Origin: Antedon mediterranea
Lineage: Eukaryota > Echinodermata > Crinoidea > Comatulida > Antedonidae
Direction: 5' to 3'
DNA length: 64,000 nucleotides
Assembly: GCF_964355755.1 (NCBI RefSeq)
Contig: NC_092676.1
Location: 12,136,288 to 12,200,287 of the forward strand
Made by a program: the position numbers and the translations under genes. Positions 49,105-63,700 of this stretch are shown here, piece after piece (within the stretch, counting starts at the first letter, position 1; every line of letters starts with the position of its first letter). The notes under the pieces were generated by a model. The model worked only from the letters and a program-made list of their open reading frames with translations, searched no databases and was not told the DNA's origin.

Positions 49105-49308
49105 TAAGCTACGTTGGATTTTACACGTTAAACTTGAGTATATTATCGTAATATACCAAACGACAAACTTCTTTTTGTTCAGAATCCTTATGTAAATCAG
49201 GATTACTTACTTAATCTTCGTTTTACAGTGAAATATGGTGTAAAAATAACTATTTTACTCAGAGCTTAGTTTGGCCTGTCACCTTGGTTTCCTGACCAGA
49301 GCGCCCGT
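49105..49308 (-). promoter_or_regulatory. LINE 5' leader / likely internal promoter region
   Basis: About 200 bp lie between the element's apparent 5' end and ORF1. It begins GGGCGCTCTGGTCAGGAAAC and is richer in G+C than the satellite around it. LINEs of this type usually carry their promoter here, but no specific element is recognisable. Confidence 0.45.
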
Positions 49309-49599
49309 ACAAAAACATCAAAGTGCTTAAAATCACATTTAAAACCGTTTTAGAGCGTTTTGAGCATTTCGATAAACTTTTCACACAAAAACATCAAAGT
49401 GCACAAAATAGCTTCAAATCGCATTTAGAGATGTTTTAGACCATTTTGTGCATTTCGATAAAACTTTTCACACAAAAACATCAAATTGCACAAAATAGCT
49501 TAATACCGTGTTAGAAATCGTTTTAAACCATTTTGAGCATGTCGATAAAACTTTTCACACAAAAACATCAAAGTGCACAGAATATCTTCAAATCGCATT

Positions 49600-51450
49600 T
49601 AGAGACGTTTTAGACCATTTTGTGCATTTCGAAAAAATTTGTTAACATAAAAAGACCAAAGTGTTTAGAATATCTCCAAATCGCATTTGGAGACGTTTTA
49701 GACCATTTTGTGCATTTCGATGAAACTTGGTTACACAAAAACATCAAAGTGCTTAAAATCACATTTGAAACTGTTTTAGAGCATTTTGAGCATTTCGATA
49801 AAACTTTTCACACAAAAACATCAAAGTGTACAAAATAGCTTCAAATCACATTTGAAACCGTTTTAGACCATTTTGAGCATTTCGATAAAACTTTTCACAC
49901 AAAAACATCAAAGTGTACAAAATAGCTTCAAATCGCATTTGGAGACGTTTTAGACCATTTTGTGCATTTCGATGAAACTTGGTTACACAAAAACATCAAA
50001 GTGCTTAAAATCACATTTGAAACCGTTTTAGAGCATTTTTAGCATTTCGATAATACTTTTCACACAAAAACATCAAAGTGTACAAAATAGCTTCAAATCG
50101 CATTTGGAGACGTTTTAGACCATTTTGTGCATTTCGATGAAACTTGGTTACACAAAAACATCAAAGTGCTTAAAATCACATTTGAAACCGTTTTAGACCA
50201 TTTTGAGCATTTCGATAAAACTTTTCACACAAAAAAATCAAAGTGCACAAAATAGCTTCAAATCGCATTTGGAGACGTTTTAGACTATTTTGTGCATTTC
50301 GAAAAAATTTGTTAACATAAAAAGACCAAAGTGTTTAGAATATCTCCAAATCGCATTTGGAGACGTTTTAAACCATTTTGTGCATTTCGATGGAACTTGG
50401 TTACACAAAAACATCAAAGTGCTTAAAATCACATTTAAAACCGTTTTAGAGCATTTTGAGCATTTCGATAAAACTTTTCACACAAAAACATCAAAGTGCA
50501 CAGAATATCTTCAAATCGCATTTAGAGACGTTTTAGACCATTTTGTGCATTTCGAAAAAATTTGTTAACATAAAAAGACCAAAGTGTTTAGAATATCTCC
50601 AAATCGCATTTGGAGACGTTTTAGACCATTTTGTGCATTTCGATGAAACTTGGTTACACAAAAACATCAAAGTGCTTAAAATCACATTTGAAACTGTTTT
50701 AGAGCATTTTGAGCATTTCGATAAAACTTTTCACACAAAAACATCAAAGTGTACAAAATAGCTTCAAATCACATTTGAAACCGTTTTAGACCATTTTGAG
50801 CATTTCGATAAAACTTTTCACACAAAAACATCAAAGTGTACAAAATAGCTTCAAATCGCATTTGGAGACGTTTTAGACCATTTTGTGCATTTCGATGAAA
50901 CTTGGTTACACAAAAACATCAAAGTGCTTAAAATCACATTTGAAACCGTTTTAGAGCATTTTTAGCATTTCGATAATACTTTTCACACAAAAACATCAAA
51001 GTGTACAAAATAGCTTCAAATCGCATTTGGAGACGTTTTAGACCATTTTGTGCATTTCGATGAAACTTGGTTACACAAAAACATCAAAGTGCTTAAAATC
51101 ACATTTGAAACCGTTTTAGACCATTTTGAGCATTTCGATAAAACTTTTCACACAAAAAAATCAAAGTGCACAAAATAGCTTCAAATCGCATTTGGAGACG
51201 TTTTAGACTATTTTGTGCATTTCGAAAAAATTTGTTAACATAAAAAGACCAAAGTGTTTAGAATATCTCCAAATCGCATTTGGAGACGTTTTAAACCATT
51301 TTGTGCATTTCGATGGAACTTGGTTACACAAAAACATCAAAGTGCTTAAAATCACATTTAAAACCGTTTTAGAGCATTTTGAGCATTTCGATAAAACTTT
51401 TCACACAAAAACATCAAAGTGTACAAAATAGCTTCAAATCGCATTTAGAG
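49600..51450 (+). repeat. 923-bp tandem duplication within array C
   Basis: 49,620-49,838 recurs at 50,543-50,761, and 50,290 onward recurs at 51,213 onward, both 923 bp apart with the same internal variants (for example TTTTTAGCATTTCGATAATAC). Related partial copies appear near 53,162, 55,956 and 57,732. Confidence 0.85.
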
Positions 51451-54400
51451 ACGTTTTAGACCATTTTGTGCATTTCGATAAAACTTTTCACACAAAAACA
51501 TCAAAGTGTACAAAATAGCTTCAAATCGCATTTAGAGACGTTTTAGACCATTTTGGGCATTTCGATGAAACTTGGTTACACAAATACATAAAAGTGCTTA
51601 AAATCACATTTCAAGCCGTTTTAGAGCATTTTGAGCATTTCGATAAAACTTTTCACACAAAAACATCAAAGTGCACAGAATATCTTCAAATCGCATTTAG
51701 AGACGTTTTAGACCATTTTGTGCATTTCGAAAAAATTTGTTAACATAAAAAGACCAAAGTGTTTAGAATATCTCCAAATCGTATTTGGAGACGTTTTAGA
51801 CCATTTTGTGTTTTTCGAAAAAACTTTTCACACAAAAACATCAAAGTGTACAAAATTGCTTCAAATCGCATTTGGAGACGTTTTAGACCATTTTGTGATT
51901 TTCGAAAAAATTTGTTAACATAAAAAGACCAAAGTGTTTAGAATATCTCCAAATCGCATTTGGAGACGTTTTAAACCATTTTGTGAATTTCGATGGAACT
52001 TGGTTACACAAAAACATCAAAGTGCTTAAAATCACATTTAAAACCGTTTTAGAGCATTTTGAGCATTTCGATAAAACTTTTCACACAAAAACATCAAAGT
52101 GTACAAAATAGCTTCAAATCGCATTTAGAGAGGTTTTAGACCATTTTGTGCATTTCGATAAAACTTTTCACACAAAAACTTCAAAGTGTACAAAATAGCT
52201 TCAAATCGCATTTAGAGACTTTTTGACCATTTTGTGCATTCTGATAAAACTTTTCACACAAAAACATCAAATTGCACAAAATAGCTTAATACCGTGTTTG
52301 AAATCGTTTTAAACCATTTTGAGCATGTCGATAAAACTTTTCACAAAAAAACATCAAAGTGCACAGAATAGCTTCAAATCGCATTTGGAGACGTTTTAAA
52401 CCATTTTGTGCATTTCGATAAAACTTTTCACATAAAAACATCAAAGTGTACAAAATAGCTTCAATTCGCATTTAGAGACGTTTTAGACCATTTTGGGCAT
52501 TTCGATGAAACTTGGTTACACAAATACATAAAAGTGCTTAAAATCACATTTCAAACCGTTTTAGAGCATTTTGAGCATTTCGATAAAACTTTTCACACAA
52601 AAACATCAAAGTGTACAAAATAGCTTCAAATCGCATTTAGAGAGGTTTTAGAGCATTTTGAGCATTTCGATAAAACTTTTCACACAAAAACATCAAAGTG
52701 TACAAAATAGCTTCAAATCACATTTGAAACCGTTTTAGACCATTTTGAGCATTTCGATAAAACTTTTCACACAAAAACATCAAAGTGTACAAAATAGCTT
52801 CAAATCGCATTTGGAGACGTTTTAGACCATTTTGTGCATTTCGATGAAACTTGGTTACACAAAAACATCAAAGTGCTTAAAATCACATTTGAAACCGTTT
52901 TAGAGCATTTTTAGCATTTCGATAATACTTTTCACACAAAAACATCAAAGTGTACAAAATAGCTTCAAATCGCATTTGGAGACGTTTTAGACCATTTTGT
53001 GCATTTCGATGAAACTTGGTTACACAAAAACATCAAAGTGCTTAAAATCACATTTGAAATCGTTTTAGACCATTTTGAGCATTTCGATAAAACTTTTCAC
53101 ACAAAAAAATCAAAGTGCACAAAATAGCTTCAAATCGCATTTGGAGACGTTTTAGACTATTTTGTGCATTTCGAAAAAATTTGTTAACATAAAAAGACCA
53201 AAGTGTTTAGAATATCTCCAAATCGCATTTGGAGACGTTTTAAACCATTTTGTGCATTTCGATGGAACTTGGTTACACAAAAACATCAAAGTGCTTAAAA
53301 TCACATTTAAAACCGTTTTAGAGCATTTTGAGCATTTCGATAAAACTTTTCACACAAAAACATCAAAGTGTACAAAATAGCTTCAAATCGAATTTAGAGA
53401 GGTTTTAGACCATTTTGTGCATTTCGATAAAACTTTTCACACAAAAACATCAAAGTGTACAAAATAACTTCAAATCGCATTTAGAGACGTTTTAGACCAT
53501 TTTGTGCATTTTGATAAAACTTTTCACACAAAAACATCAAATTGCACAAAATAGCTTAATACCGTGTTTGAAATCGTTTTAAACCATTTTGAGCATGTCG
53601 ATAAAACTTTTCACAAAAAAACATCAAAGTGCACAGAATAGCTTCAAATCGCATTTGGAGACGTTTTAAACCATTTTGTGCATTTCGATAAAACTTTTCA
53701 CATAAAAACATGAAAGTGTACAAAATAGCTTCAAATCGCATTTAGAGACGTTTTAGACCATTTTGGGCATTTCGATGAAACTTAGTTACACAAATACATA
53801 AAAGTCCTTAAAATCACATTTCAAACCGTTTTAGAGCATTTTGAGCATTTCGTTAAAACTTTTCACACAAAAACATCAAAGTGCACAAAATAGCTTCAAA
53901 TCGCATTTAGAGATGTTTTAGACCATTTTGTGCAATTCGATAAAACTTTTCACACAAAAACATCAAATTGCACAAAATAGCTTAATATCGTGTTTGAAAA
54001 CGTTTTAGACAATTTTGAGCATGTCGATAAAACTTTTCACACAAAAACATAAAAGTGAACAGAATAGCTTCAAATTGCATTTGGAGACGTTTTAGAGCAT
54101 TTTGTGCATTTCGATAAAATGTGTTAACATTTCACACAAAAACATCAAAGTGCACAAAATAGCTTCAAATCGCATTTAGAGATGTTTTAGACCATTTTGT
54201 GCATTTCGATAAAACTTTTCACACAAAAACATCAAATTGCACAAAATAGCTTAATACCGTGTTTGAAATCGTTTTAAACCATTTTGAGCATGTCGATAAA
54301 ACTTTTCACAAAAAAACATCAAAGTGCACAGAATAGCTTCAAATCGCATTTGGAGACGTTTTAAACCATTTTGTGCATTTCGATAAAACTTTTCACATAA

Positions 54401-57400
54401 AAACATCAAAGTGTCCAAAATAGCTTCAAATCGCAGTTAGAGACGTTTTAGACCATTTTGGGCATTTATAAAAGTGCTTAAAATCACATTTCAAACCGTT
54501 TTAGAGCATTTTGAGCATTTCGATAAAACTTTTCACACAAAAACATCAAAGTGCACAAAATAGCTTCAAATCGCATTTAGAGATGTTTTAGACCATTTTG
54601 TGCAATTCGATAAAACTTTTCACACAAAAACATCAAAGTGCACAAAATAGCTTCAAATCGCATTTAGAGATGTTTTAGACCATTTTGTGCATTTCGATAA
54701 AACTTTTCACACAAAAACATAAAAGTGAACAGAATAGCTTCAAATTGCATTTGGAGACGTTTTAGAGCATTTTGTGCATTTCGATAAAATGTGTTAACAT
54801 AAAAAGACCAAAGTGTTTAGAATATCTTCAAATCACATTTGGAGACGTTTTAGACCATTTTTGGCATTTCGATGAAACTTGGTTACACAAAAACATCAAA
54901 GTGCTTAAAATCACATTTAAAACCGTTTTAGAGCATTTTGAGCATTTCGATAAAACTTTTCACACAAAAACATCAAAGTGTACAAAATAGCTTCAAATCG
55001 CATTTAGAGAGGTTTTAGACCATTTTGTGCATTTCGATAAAACTTTTCACACAAAAACATCAAAGTGTACAAAATAGCTTAATATCGTGTTTGAAAACGT
55101 TTTAAACCATTTTGAGCATGTCGATAAAACTTTTCACATAAAAAGACCAAAGTGCACAGAATATCTTCAAATCGCATTTAGAGACGTTTTAGACCATTTT
55201 GTGTTTTTCGAAAAACTTTTCACACAAAAACATCAAAGTGTAGAAAATTGCTTCAAATCGCATTTAGAGACGTTTTAGACCATTTTGTGCATTTCGAAAA
55301 AACTTTTTAAAATAAAAACACCAAAGTGCTTAGAATAGCTTCAAATCGCATTTGGAGACGTTTTAGACCATTTTGTGCATTTCGACGAAACTTGGTTACA
55401 CAAAAACATCAGAGTGCTTAAAATCACATTTGAAACCGTTTTAGAGCATTTTGAGCATTTCGATAAAACTTTTCACACAAAAACATAAAAGTGTACAAAA
55501 TAGCTTCAAATCACATTTGAAACCGTTTTAGACCATTTTGAGCATTTCGAAAAAATTTTTCACACACAAACATCAAAGTGTAAAAAAATAGCTTCAAATC
55601 GCATTTGGAGACGTTTTAGACCATTTTGTGCATTTCGATGAAACTTGGTTAAACAAAAACATCAAAGTGCTTAAAATCACATTTGAAAGCGTTTTAGAGC
55701 ATTTTGAGCATTTCGATAATACTTTTCACACAAAAACATCAAAGTGTACAAAATAGCTTCAAATCGCATTTGGAGACGTTTTAGACCATTTTGTGCATTT
55801 CGATGAAACTTGGTTACACAAAAACATCAAAGTGCTTAAAATCACATTTGAAACCGTTTTAGACCAATTTGAGCATTTCGAGAAAACTTTTCACACAAAA
55901 AAATCAAAGTGCACAAAATAGCTTCAAATCGCATTTGGAGACGTTTTAGACTATTTTGTGCATTTCGAAAAAATTTGTTAACATAAAAAGACCAAAGTGT
56001 TTAGAATATCTCCAAATCGCATTTGGAGACGTTTTAAACCATTTTGTGCATTTCGATGGAACTTGGTTACACAAAAACATCAAAGTGCTTAAAATCACAT
56101 TTAAAACCGTTTTAGAGCGTTTTGAGCATTTCGATAAACTTTTCACACAAAAACATCAAAGTGCACAAAATAGCTTCAAATCGCATTTAGAGATGTTTTA
56201 GACCATTTTGTGCATTTCGATAAAACTTTTCACACAAAAACATCAAATTGCACAAAACAGCTTAATACCGTGTTTGAAATCGTTTTAAACCATTTTGAGC
56301 ATGTCGATAAAACTTTTCACACAATAACATCAAAGTGCACAGAATATCTTCAAATCGCATTTAGAGACGTTTTAGACCATTTTGTGCATTTCGAAAAAAA
56401 TTTGTTAACATAAAAAGACCAAAGTGTTTAGAATAACTCCAAATCGCATTTGGAGACGTTTTAGACCATTTTGTGCATTTCGATGAAACTTGGTTACACA
56501 AAAACATCAAAGTGCTTAAAATCACATTTGAAACCGTTTTAAAGCATTTTGTGCATTTCGATGAAACTTGGTTACACAAAAATATCAAAGTGCTTAAAAT
56601 CACATTTAAAACCGTTTTAGAGCATTTTGAGCATTTCGATAAAACTTTTCACACAAAAACATCAAAGTGTACAAAATAGCTTCAAATCGCATTTAGAGAG
56701 GTTTTAGACCATTTTGTGCATTTCGATAAAACTTTTCACACAAAAACATCAAAGTGTACAAAATAGCTTCAAATCGCATTTAGAGACGTTTTAGACCATT
56801 TTGTGCATTTCGATAAAACTTTTCACACAAAAACATCAAATTGCACAAAATAGCTTAATATCGTGTTTGAAAACGTTTTAAACCATTTTGAGCATGTCGA
56901 TAAAACTTTTCACACAAAAATATCAAAGTGCACAGAATATCTTCAAATCACATTTAGAGACGTTTTAGACCATTTTGTGCATTTCGAAAAAGTTTGTTAA
57001 CATAAAAAGACCAAAGTGTTTAGAATATCTCCAAATCACATTTGAAACCGTTTTAGAGCATTTTGTGCATTTCGACGAAACTTGGTTACACAAAAACATC
57101 AAAGTGCTTAAAATCACATTTGAAACCGTTTTAGAGCATTTTGAGCATTTCGATAAAACTTTTCACACAAAAACATCAAAGTGTACAAAATAGCTTCAAA
57201 TCGCATTTAGAGAGGTTTTAGAGCATTTTGAGCATTTCGATAAAACTTTTCACACAAAAACATCAAAGTGTACAAAATAGCTTCAAATCACATTTGAAAC
57301 CGTTTTAGACCATTTTGAGCATTTCGATAAAACTTTTCACACAAAAACATCAAAGTGTACAAAATAGCTTCAAATCGCATTTGGAGACGTTTTAGACCAT

Positions 57401-60400
57401 TTTGTGCATTTCGATGAAACTTGGTTACACAAAAACATCAAAGTGCTTAAAATCACATTTGAAACCGTTTTAGAGCATTTTTAGCATTTCGATAATACTT
57501 TTCACACAAAAACATCAAAGTGTACAAAATAGCTTCAAATCGCATTTGGAGACGTTTTAGACCATTTTGTGCATTTCGATGAAACTTGGTTACACAAAAA
57601 CATAAAAGTGCTTAAAATCACATTTGAAATCGTTTTAGACCATTTTGAGCATTTCGATAAAACTTTTCACACAAAAAAATCAAAGTGCACAAAATAGCTT
57701 CAAATCGCATTTGGAGACGTTTTAGACTATTTTGTGCATTTCGAAAAAATTTGTTAACATAAAAAGACCAAAGTGTTTAGAATATCTCCAAATCGCATTT
57801 GGAGACGTTTTAAACCATTTTGTGCATTTCGATGGAACTTGGTTACACAAAAACATCAAAGTGCTTAAAATCACATTTAAAACCGTTTTAGAGCATTTTG
57901 AGCATTTCGATAAAACTTTTCACACAAAAACATCAAAGTGTACAAAATAGCTTCAAATCGCATTTAGAGAGGTTTTAGACCATTTTGTGCATTTCGATAA
58001 AACTTTTCACACAAAAACATCAAAGTGTACAAAATAGCTTCAAATCGCATTTAGAGAAGTTTTAGACCATTTTGTGCATTTCGATAAAACTTTTCACACA
58101 AAAACATCAAATTGCACAAAATAGCTTAATATCGTGTTTGAAAACGTTTTAAACCATTTTGAGCATGTCGATAAAACTTTTCACACAAAAATATCAAAGT
58201 GCACCGAATATCTTCAAATCGCATTTAGAGACGTTTTAGACCATTTTGTGCATTTCGGAAAAATTTGTTAACATAAAAAGACCAAAGTGTTTAGAATATC
58301 TCCAAATCGCATTTGGAGACGTTTTAGACCATTTTGTGCATTTCGATGAAACTTGGTTACACAAAAACATCAAAGTGCTTAAAATCACATTTAAAACCGT
58401 TTTAGAGCGTTTTGAGCATTTCGATAAACTTTTCACACAAAAACATCAAAGTGCACAAAATAGCTTCAAATCGCATTTAGAGATGTTTTAGACCATTTTG
58501 TGCGTTTCGATAAAACTTTTCACACAAAAACATCAAAGTGCACAGAATAGCTTCAAATCGCATTTGGAGACGTTTTAGACCATTTTGTGCATTTCAAAAA
58601 AACTTTTTAACATAAAAACACCAAAGTGCTTAGAATCACATTTGAAACCGTTTTAGAGCATTTTGTGCATTTCGACGAAACTTGGTTACACAAAAACATC
58701 AAAGTGCTTAAAATCACATTTGAAACCGTTTTAGAGCATTTTGAGCATTTCGATAAAACTTTTCACACAAAAACATCAAAGTGTACAAAATAGCTTCAAA
58801 TCGCATTTAGAGAGGTTTTAGAGCATTTTGAGCATTTCGATAATACTTTTCACACAAAAACATCAAAGTGTACAAAATAGCTTCAAATCACATTTGAAAC
58901 CGTTTTAGACCATTTTGAGCATTTCGATAAAACTTTTCACACAAAAACATCAAAGTGTACAAAATAGCTTCAAATCGCATTTGGAGACGTTTTAGACCAT
59001 TTTGTGCATTTCGATGAAACTTGGTTACACAAAAACATCAAAGTGCTTAAAATCACATTTGAAACCGTTTTAGAGCATTTTTAGCATTTCGATAATACTT
59101 TTCACACAAAAACATCAAAGTGTACAAAATAGCTTCAAATCGCATTTGGAGACGTTTTAGACCATTTTGTGCATTTCGATAAAACTTTTCACACAAAAAC
59201 ATCAAAGTGTACAAAATAGCTTCAAATCGCATTTAGAGACGTTTTAGACCATTTTGTGCATTTCGATAAAACTTTTCACACAAAAACATCAAATTGCACA
59301 AAATAGCTTCAAGTCGCATTTGGAGACGTTTTAAACCATTTTGTGCATTTCGATAAAACTTTTCACATAAAAACATCAAAGTGTACAAAATAGCTTCAAA
59401 TGGCATTTAGAGACGTTTTAGACCATTTTGGGCATTTCGATGAAACTTAGTTACACAAATACATAAAAGTCCTTAAAATCACATTTCAAACCGTTTTAGA
59501 GCATTTTGAGCATTTCGATAAAACTTTTCACACAAAAACATCAAAGTGCACAAAATAGCTTCAAATCGCATTTAGAGATGTTTTAGACCATTTTGTGCAA
59601 TTCGATAAAACTTTTCACACAAAAACATCAAATTGCACAAAATAGCTTAATATCGTGTTTGAAAACGTTTTAGACCATTTTGAGCATGTCGATAAAACTT
59701 TTCACACAAAAACATAAAAGTGAACAGAATAGCTTCAAATTGGATTTGGAGACGTTTTAGAGCATTTTGTGCATTTCGATAAAATGTGTTAACATAAAAA
59801 GACCAAAGTGTTTAGAATATCTTCAAATCACATTTGGAGACGTTTTAGACCATTTTTTGCATTTCGATGAAACTTGGTTACACAAAAACATCAAAGTGCT
59901 TAAAACCGTTGCTTAAAATCACATTTAAAACCGTTTTAGAGCATTTTGAGCATTTCGTTAAAACTTTTCACACAAAAACATCAAAGTGTACAAAATAGCT
60001 TCAAATCGCATTTAGAGAGGTTTTAGACCATTTTGTGCATTTCGATAAAACTTTTCACACAAAAACATCAAAGTGTACAAAATAGCTTCAAATGGCATTT
60101 AGAGACGTTTTAGACCATTTTGGGCATTTCGATGAAACTTAGTTACACAAATACATAAAAGTCCTTAAAATCACATTTCAAACCGTTTTAGAGCATTTTG
60201 AGCATTTCGATAAAACTTTTCACACAAAAACATCAAAGTGCACAAAATAGCTTCAAATCGCATTTAGAGATGTTTTAGACCATTTTGTGCAATTCGATAA
60301 AACTTTTCACACAAAAACATCAAATTGCACAAAATAGCTTAATATCGTGTTTGAAAACGTTTTAGACCATTTTGAGCATGTCGATAAAACTTTTCACACA

Positions 60401-60799
60401 AAAACATAAAAGTGAACAGAATAGCTTCAAATTGGATTTGGAGACGTTTTAGAGCATTTTGTGCATTTCGATAAAATGTGTTAACATAAAAAGACCAAAG
60501 TGTTTAGAATATCTTCAAATCACATTTGGAGACGTTTTAGACCATTTTTTGCATTTCGATGAAACTTGGTTACACAAAAACATCAAAGTGCTTAAAACCG
60601 TTGCTTAAAATCACATTTAAAACCGTTTTAGAGCATTTTGAGCATTTCGTTAAAACTTTTCAAACAAAAACATCAAAGTGTACAAAATAGCTTCAAATCG
60701 CATTTAGAGAGGTTTTAGACCATTTTGTGCATTTCGATAAAACTTTTCACACAAAAACATCAAAGTGTACAAAATAGCTTCAAATCGCATTTAGAGAGG

Positions 60800-63700
60800 T
60801 TTTAGACCATTTTGTGCATTTCGATAAAACTTTTCACACAAAAACATCAGAGTGTACAAAATTGCTTCAAATGGCATTTAGAGAGGTTTTAGACCATTTT
60901 GTGCATTTCGATAAAACTTTTCACACAAAAACATCAAAGTGCACAGAATATCTTAATACCGTGTCTGAAATCGTTTTAAACCATTTTGAGCATGTCGATA
61001 AAACTTTTCACACAAAAACATCAAAGTGCACAGAATATCTTCAAATCGCATTTAGAGACGTTTTAGACCATTTTGTGCATTTCGAAAAAATTTGTTAACA
61101 TAAAAAGACCAAAGTGTTTAGAATATCTCCAAATCGCATTTGGAGACGTTTTAGACCATTTTGTGCATTTCGATGAAACTTGGTTACACAAAAACATCAA
61201 AGTGCTTAAAATCACATTTAAAACCGTTTTAGAGCGTTTTGAGCGATTCGATAAACTTTTCACACAAAAACATCAAAGTGCACAAAATAGCTTCAAATCG
61301 CATTTAGAGATGTTTTAGACCATTTTGTGCATTTCGATAAAACTTTTCACACAAAAACATCAAATTGCACAAAATAGCTTAATACCGTGTTTGAAATCAT
61401 TTTAAACCATTTTGAGCATGTCGATAAAACTTTTCACACAAAAATATCAAAGTGCACAGAATATCTTCAAATCGCATTTAGAGACGTTTTAGACCATTTT
61501 GTGCATTTCGAAAAAATTTGTTAACATAAAAAGACCAAAGTGTTTAGAATATCTCCAAATCGCATTTGGAGACGTTTTAGACCATTTTGTGTTTTTCGAA
61601 AAAACTTTTCACACAAAAACATCAAAGTGTACAAAATTGCTTCAAATCGCATTTGGAGACGTTTTAGACCATTTTGTGATTTTCGAAAAACTTTTCACAC
61701 AAAAACATCAAAGTGTAGAAAATTGCTTCAAATCGGAAAAAAAATGTTTTGAGAGATGTTTTAGAACAATTTTGTGCATTTCGAAAAAATTTGTTAACAT
61801 AAAAAGACCAAAGTGTTTAGAATATCTCCAAATCGCATTTGGAGACGTTTTAGACCATTTTGTGCATTTCGGTGACACTTGGTTACACAAAAACATCAAA
61901 GTGCTTAAAATCACATTTAAAACCGTTTTAGAGCGTTTTGAGCATTTCGATAAACTTTTCAAACAAAAACATCAAAGTGTACAAAATAGCTTCAAATCGT
62001 ATTTGGAGACGTTTTAGACCATTTTGTGCGTTTCGATGTATCTTGGTTACACAAAAACATCAAAGTGCTTAAAATCACATTTAAAACCGTTTTAGTGCAT
62101 TTTGAGCATTTCGATAAAACTTTTCACACAAAAACATCAAATTGCACAAAATAGCTTAATATCGTGTTTGAAAACGTTTTAGACCATTTTGAGCATGTCG
62201 ATAAAACTTTTCACACAAAAACATAAAAGTGCACAGAATAGCTTCAAATCGCATTTGGAGTCGTTTTAGACCATTTTGTGCATTTCGAAAAAACTTTTTA
62301 ACATAAAAACACCAAAGTTCTTAGAATAGCTTCAAATCGCATTTGGAGACGTTTTAGACCATTTTGTGCATATCGATGAAACTTGGTTACACAAAAACAT
62401 CAAAGTGCTTAAAATCACATTTGAAACCGTTTTAGAGCATTTTGAGCATTTCGATAAAACTTTTCACACAAAAACATCAAAGTGTACAAAATAGCTTCAA
62501 ATCACATTTGAAACCGTTTTAGACCATTTTGAGCATTTCGATAAAACTTTTCACACAAAAACATCAAAGTGTACAAAATAGCTTCAAATCGCATTTGGAG
62601 ACGTTTTAGACCATTTTGTGCATTTCGATGAAACTTGGTTACACAAAAACATCAAAGTGCTTAAAATTTCATTTGAAAGCGTTTTAGAGCATTTTGAGCA
62701 TTTCGATAATACTTTTCACACAAAAACATCAAAGTGTACAAAATAGCTTCAAATCGCATTTGGAGACGTTTTAGACCATTTTGTGCATTTCGATAAAACT
62801 TTTCACACAAAAACATCAAAGTGTACAAAATAACTTCAAATCGTATTTAGAGACGTTTTAGACCATTTTGTGCATTTTGATAAAACTTTTCACACAAAAA
62901 CATCAAATTGCACAAAATAGCTTAATATCGTGTTTGAAAACGTTTTAAACCATTTTGAGCATGTCGATAAAACTTTTCACACAAAAATATCAAAGTGCAC
63001 AGAATATCTTCAAATCGCATTTAGAGACGTTTTAGACCATTTTGTGCATTTCGAAAAAATTTGTTAACATAAAAAGACCAAAGTGTTTAGAATATCTCCA
63101 AATCGCATTTGGAGACGTTTTAGACCATTTTGTGATTTTCGAAAAACTTTTTACACTAAAACATCAAAGTGTAGAAAATTGCTTCAAATCGCATTTAGAG
63201 ATGTTTTAGACCATTTTGTGCATTTCGAAAAAATTTGTTAACATAAAAAGACCAAAGTGTTTAGAATATCTCCAAATCGCATTTGGAGACGTTTTAGACC
63301 ATTTTGTGCATTTCGATGACACTTGGTTACACAAAAACATCAAAGTGCTTAAAATCACATTTAAAACCGTTTTAAAGCGTTTTGAGCATTTCGATAAACT
63401 TTTCAAACAAAAACATCAAAGTGTACAAAATAGCTTCAAATCGTATTTGGAGACGTTTTAGACCATTTTGTGCGTTTCGATGAATCTTGGTTACACAAAA
63501 ACATCAAAGTGCTTAAAATCACATTTAAAACCGTTTTAGTGCATTTTGAGCATTTCGATAAAACTTTTCACACAAAAACATCAAATTGCACAAAATAGCT
63601 TAATATCGTGTTTGAAAACGTTTTAGACCATTTTGAGCATGTCGATAAAACTTTTCACACAAAAACATAAAAGTGAACAGAATAGCTTCAAATTGCATTT

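Larger units (their letters stand above)
42591..49308 (-). mobile_element. LINE retrotransposon, L1/Tx1-like, near full length
   Basis: A ~6.7-kb element on the minus strand interrupts array C. Its 5' end starts ACGGGCGCTCTGG near 49,308 and its 3' end is a short A run (T run on plus) at 42,591-42,601. The order is 5' leader, ORF1 with two CCHC knuckles, ~120-bp gap, ORF2 with apurinic-type endonuclease and reverse transcriptase, then a ~1.5-kb 3' region with internal repeats. Left flank …TTTTAGACCATTTT and right flank ACAAAAACATCAAAGTGC are parts of one monomer. Comparison with 58,321-58,380 shows about 25 bp missing and no target duplication. ORF2 is broken, so this copy is not autonomous. 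The clade call rests on the endonuclease and RT motifs and the absence of a visible RNase H. Confidence 0.85.
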
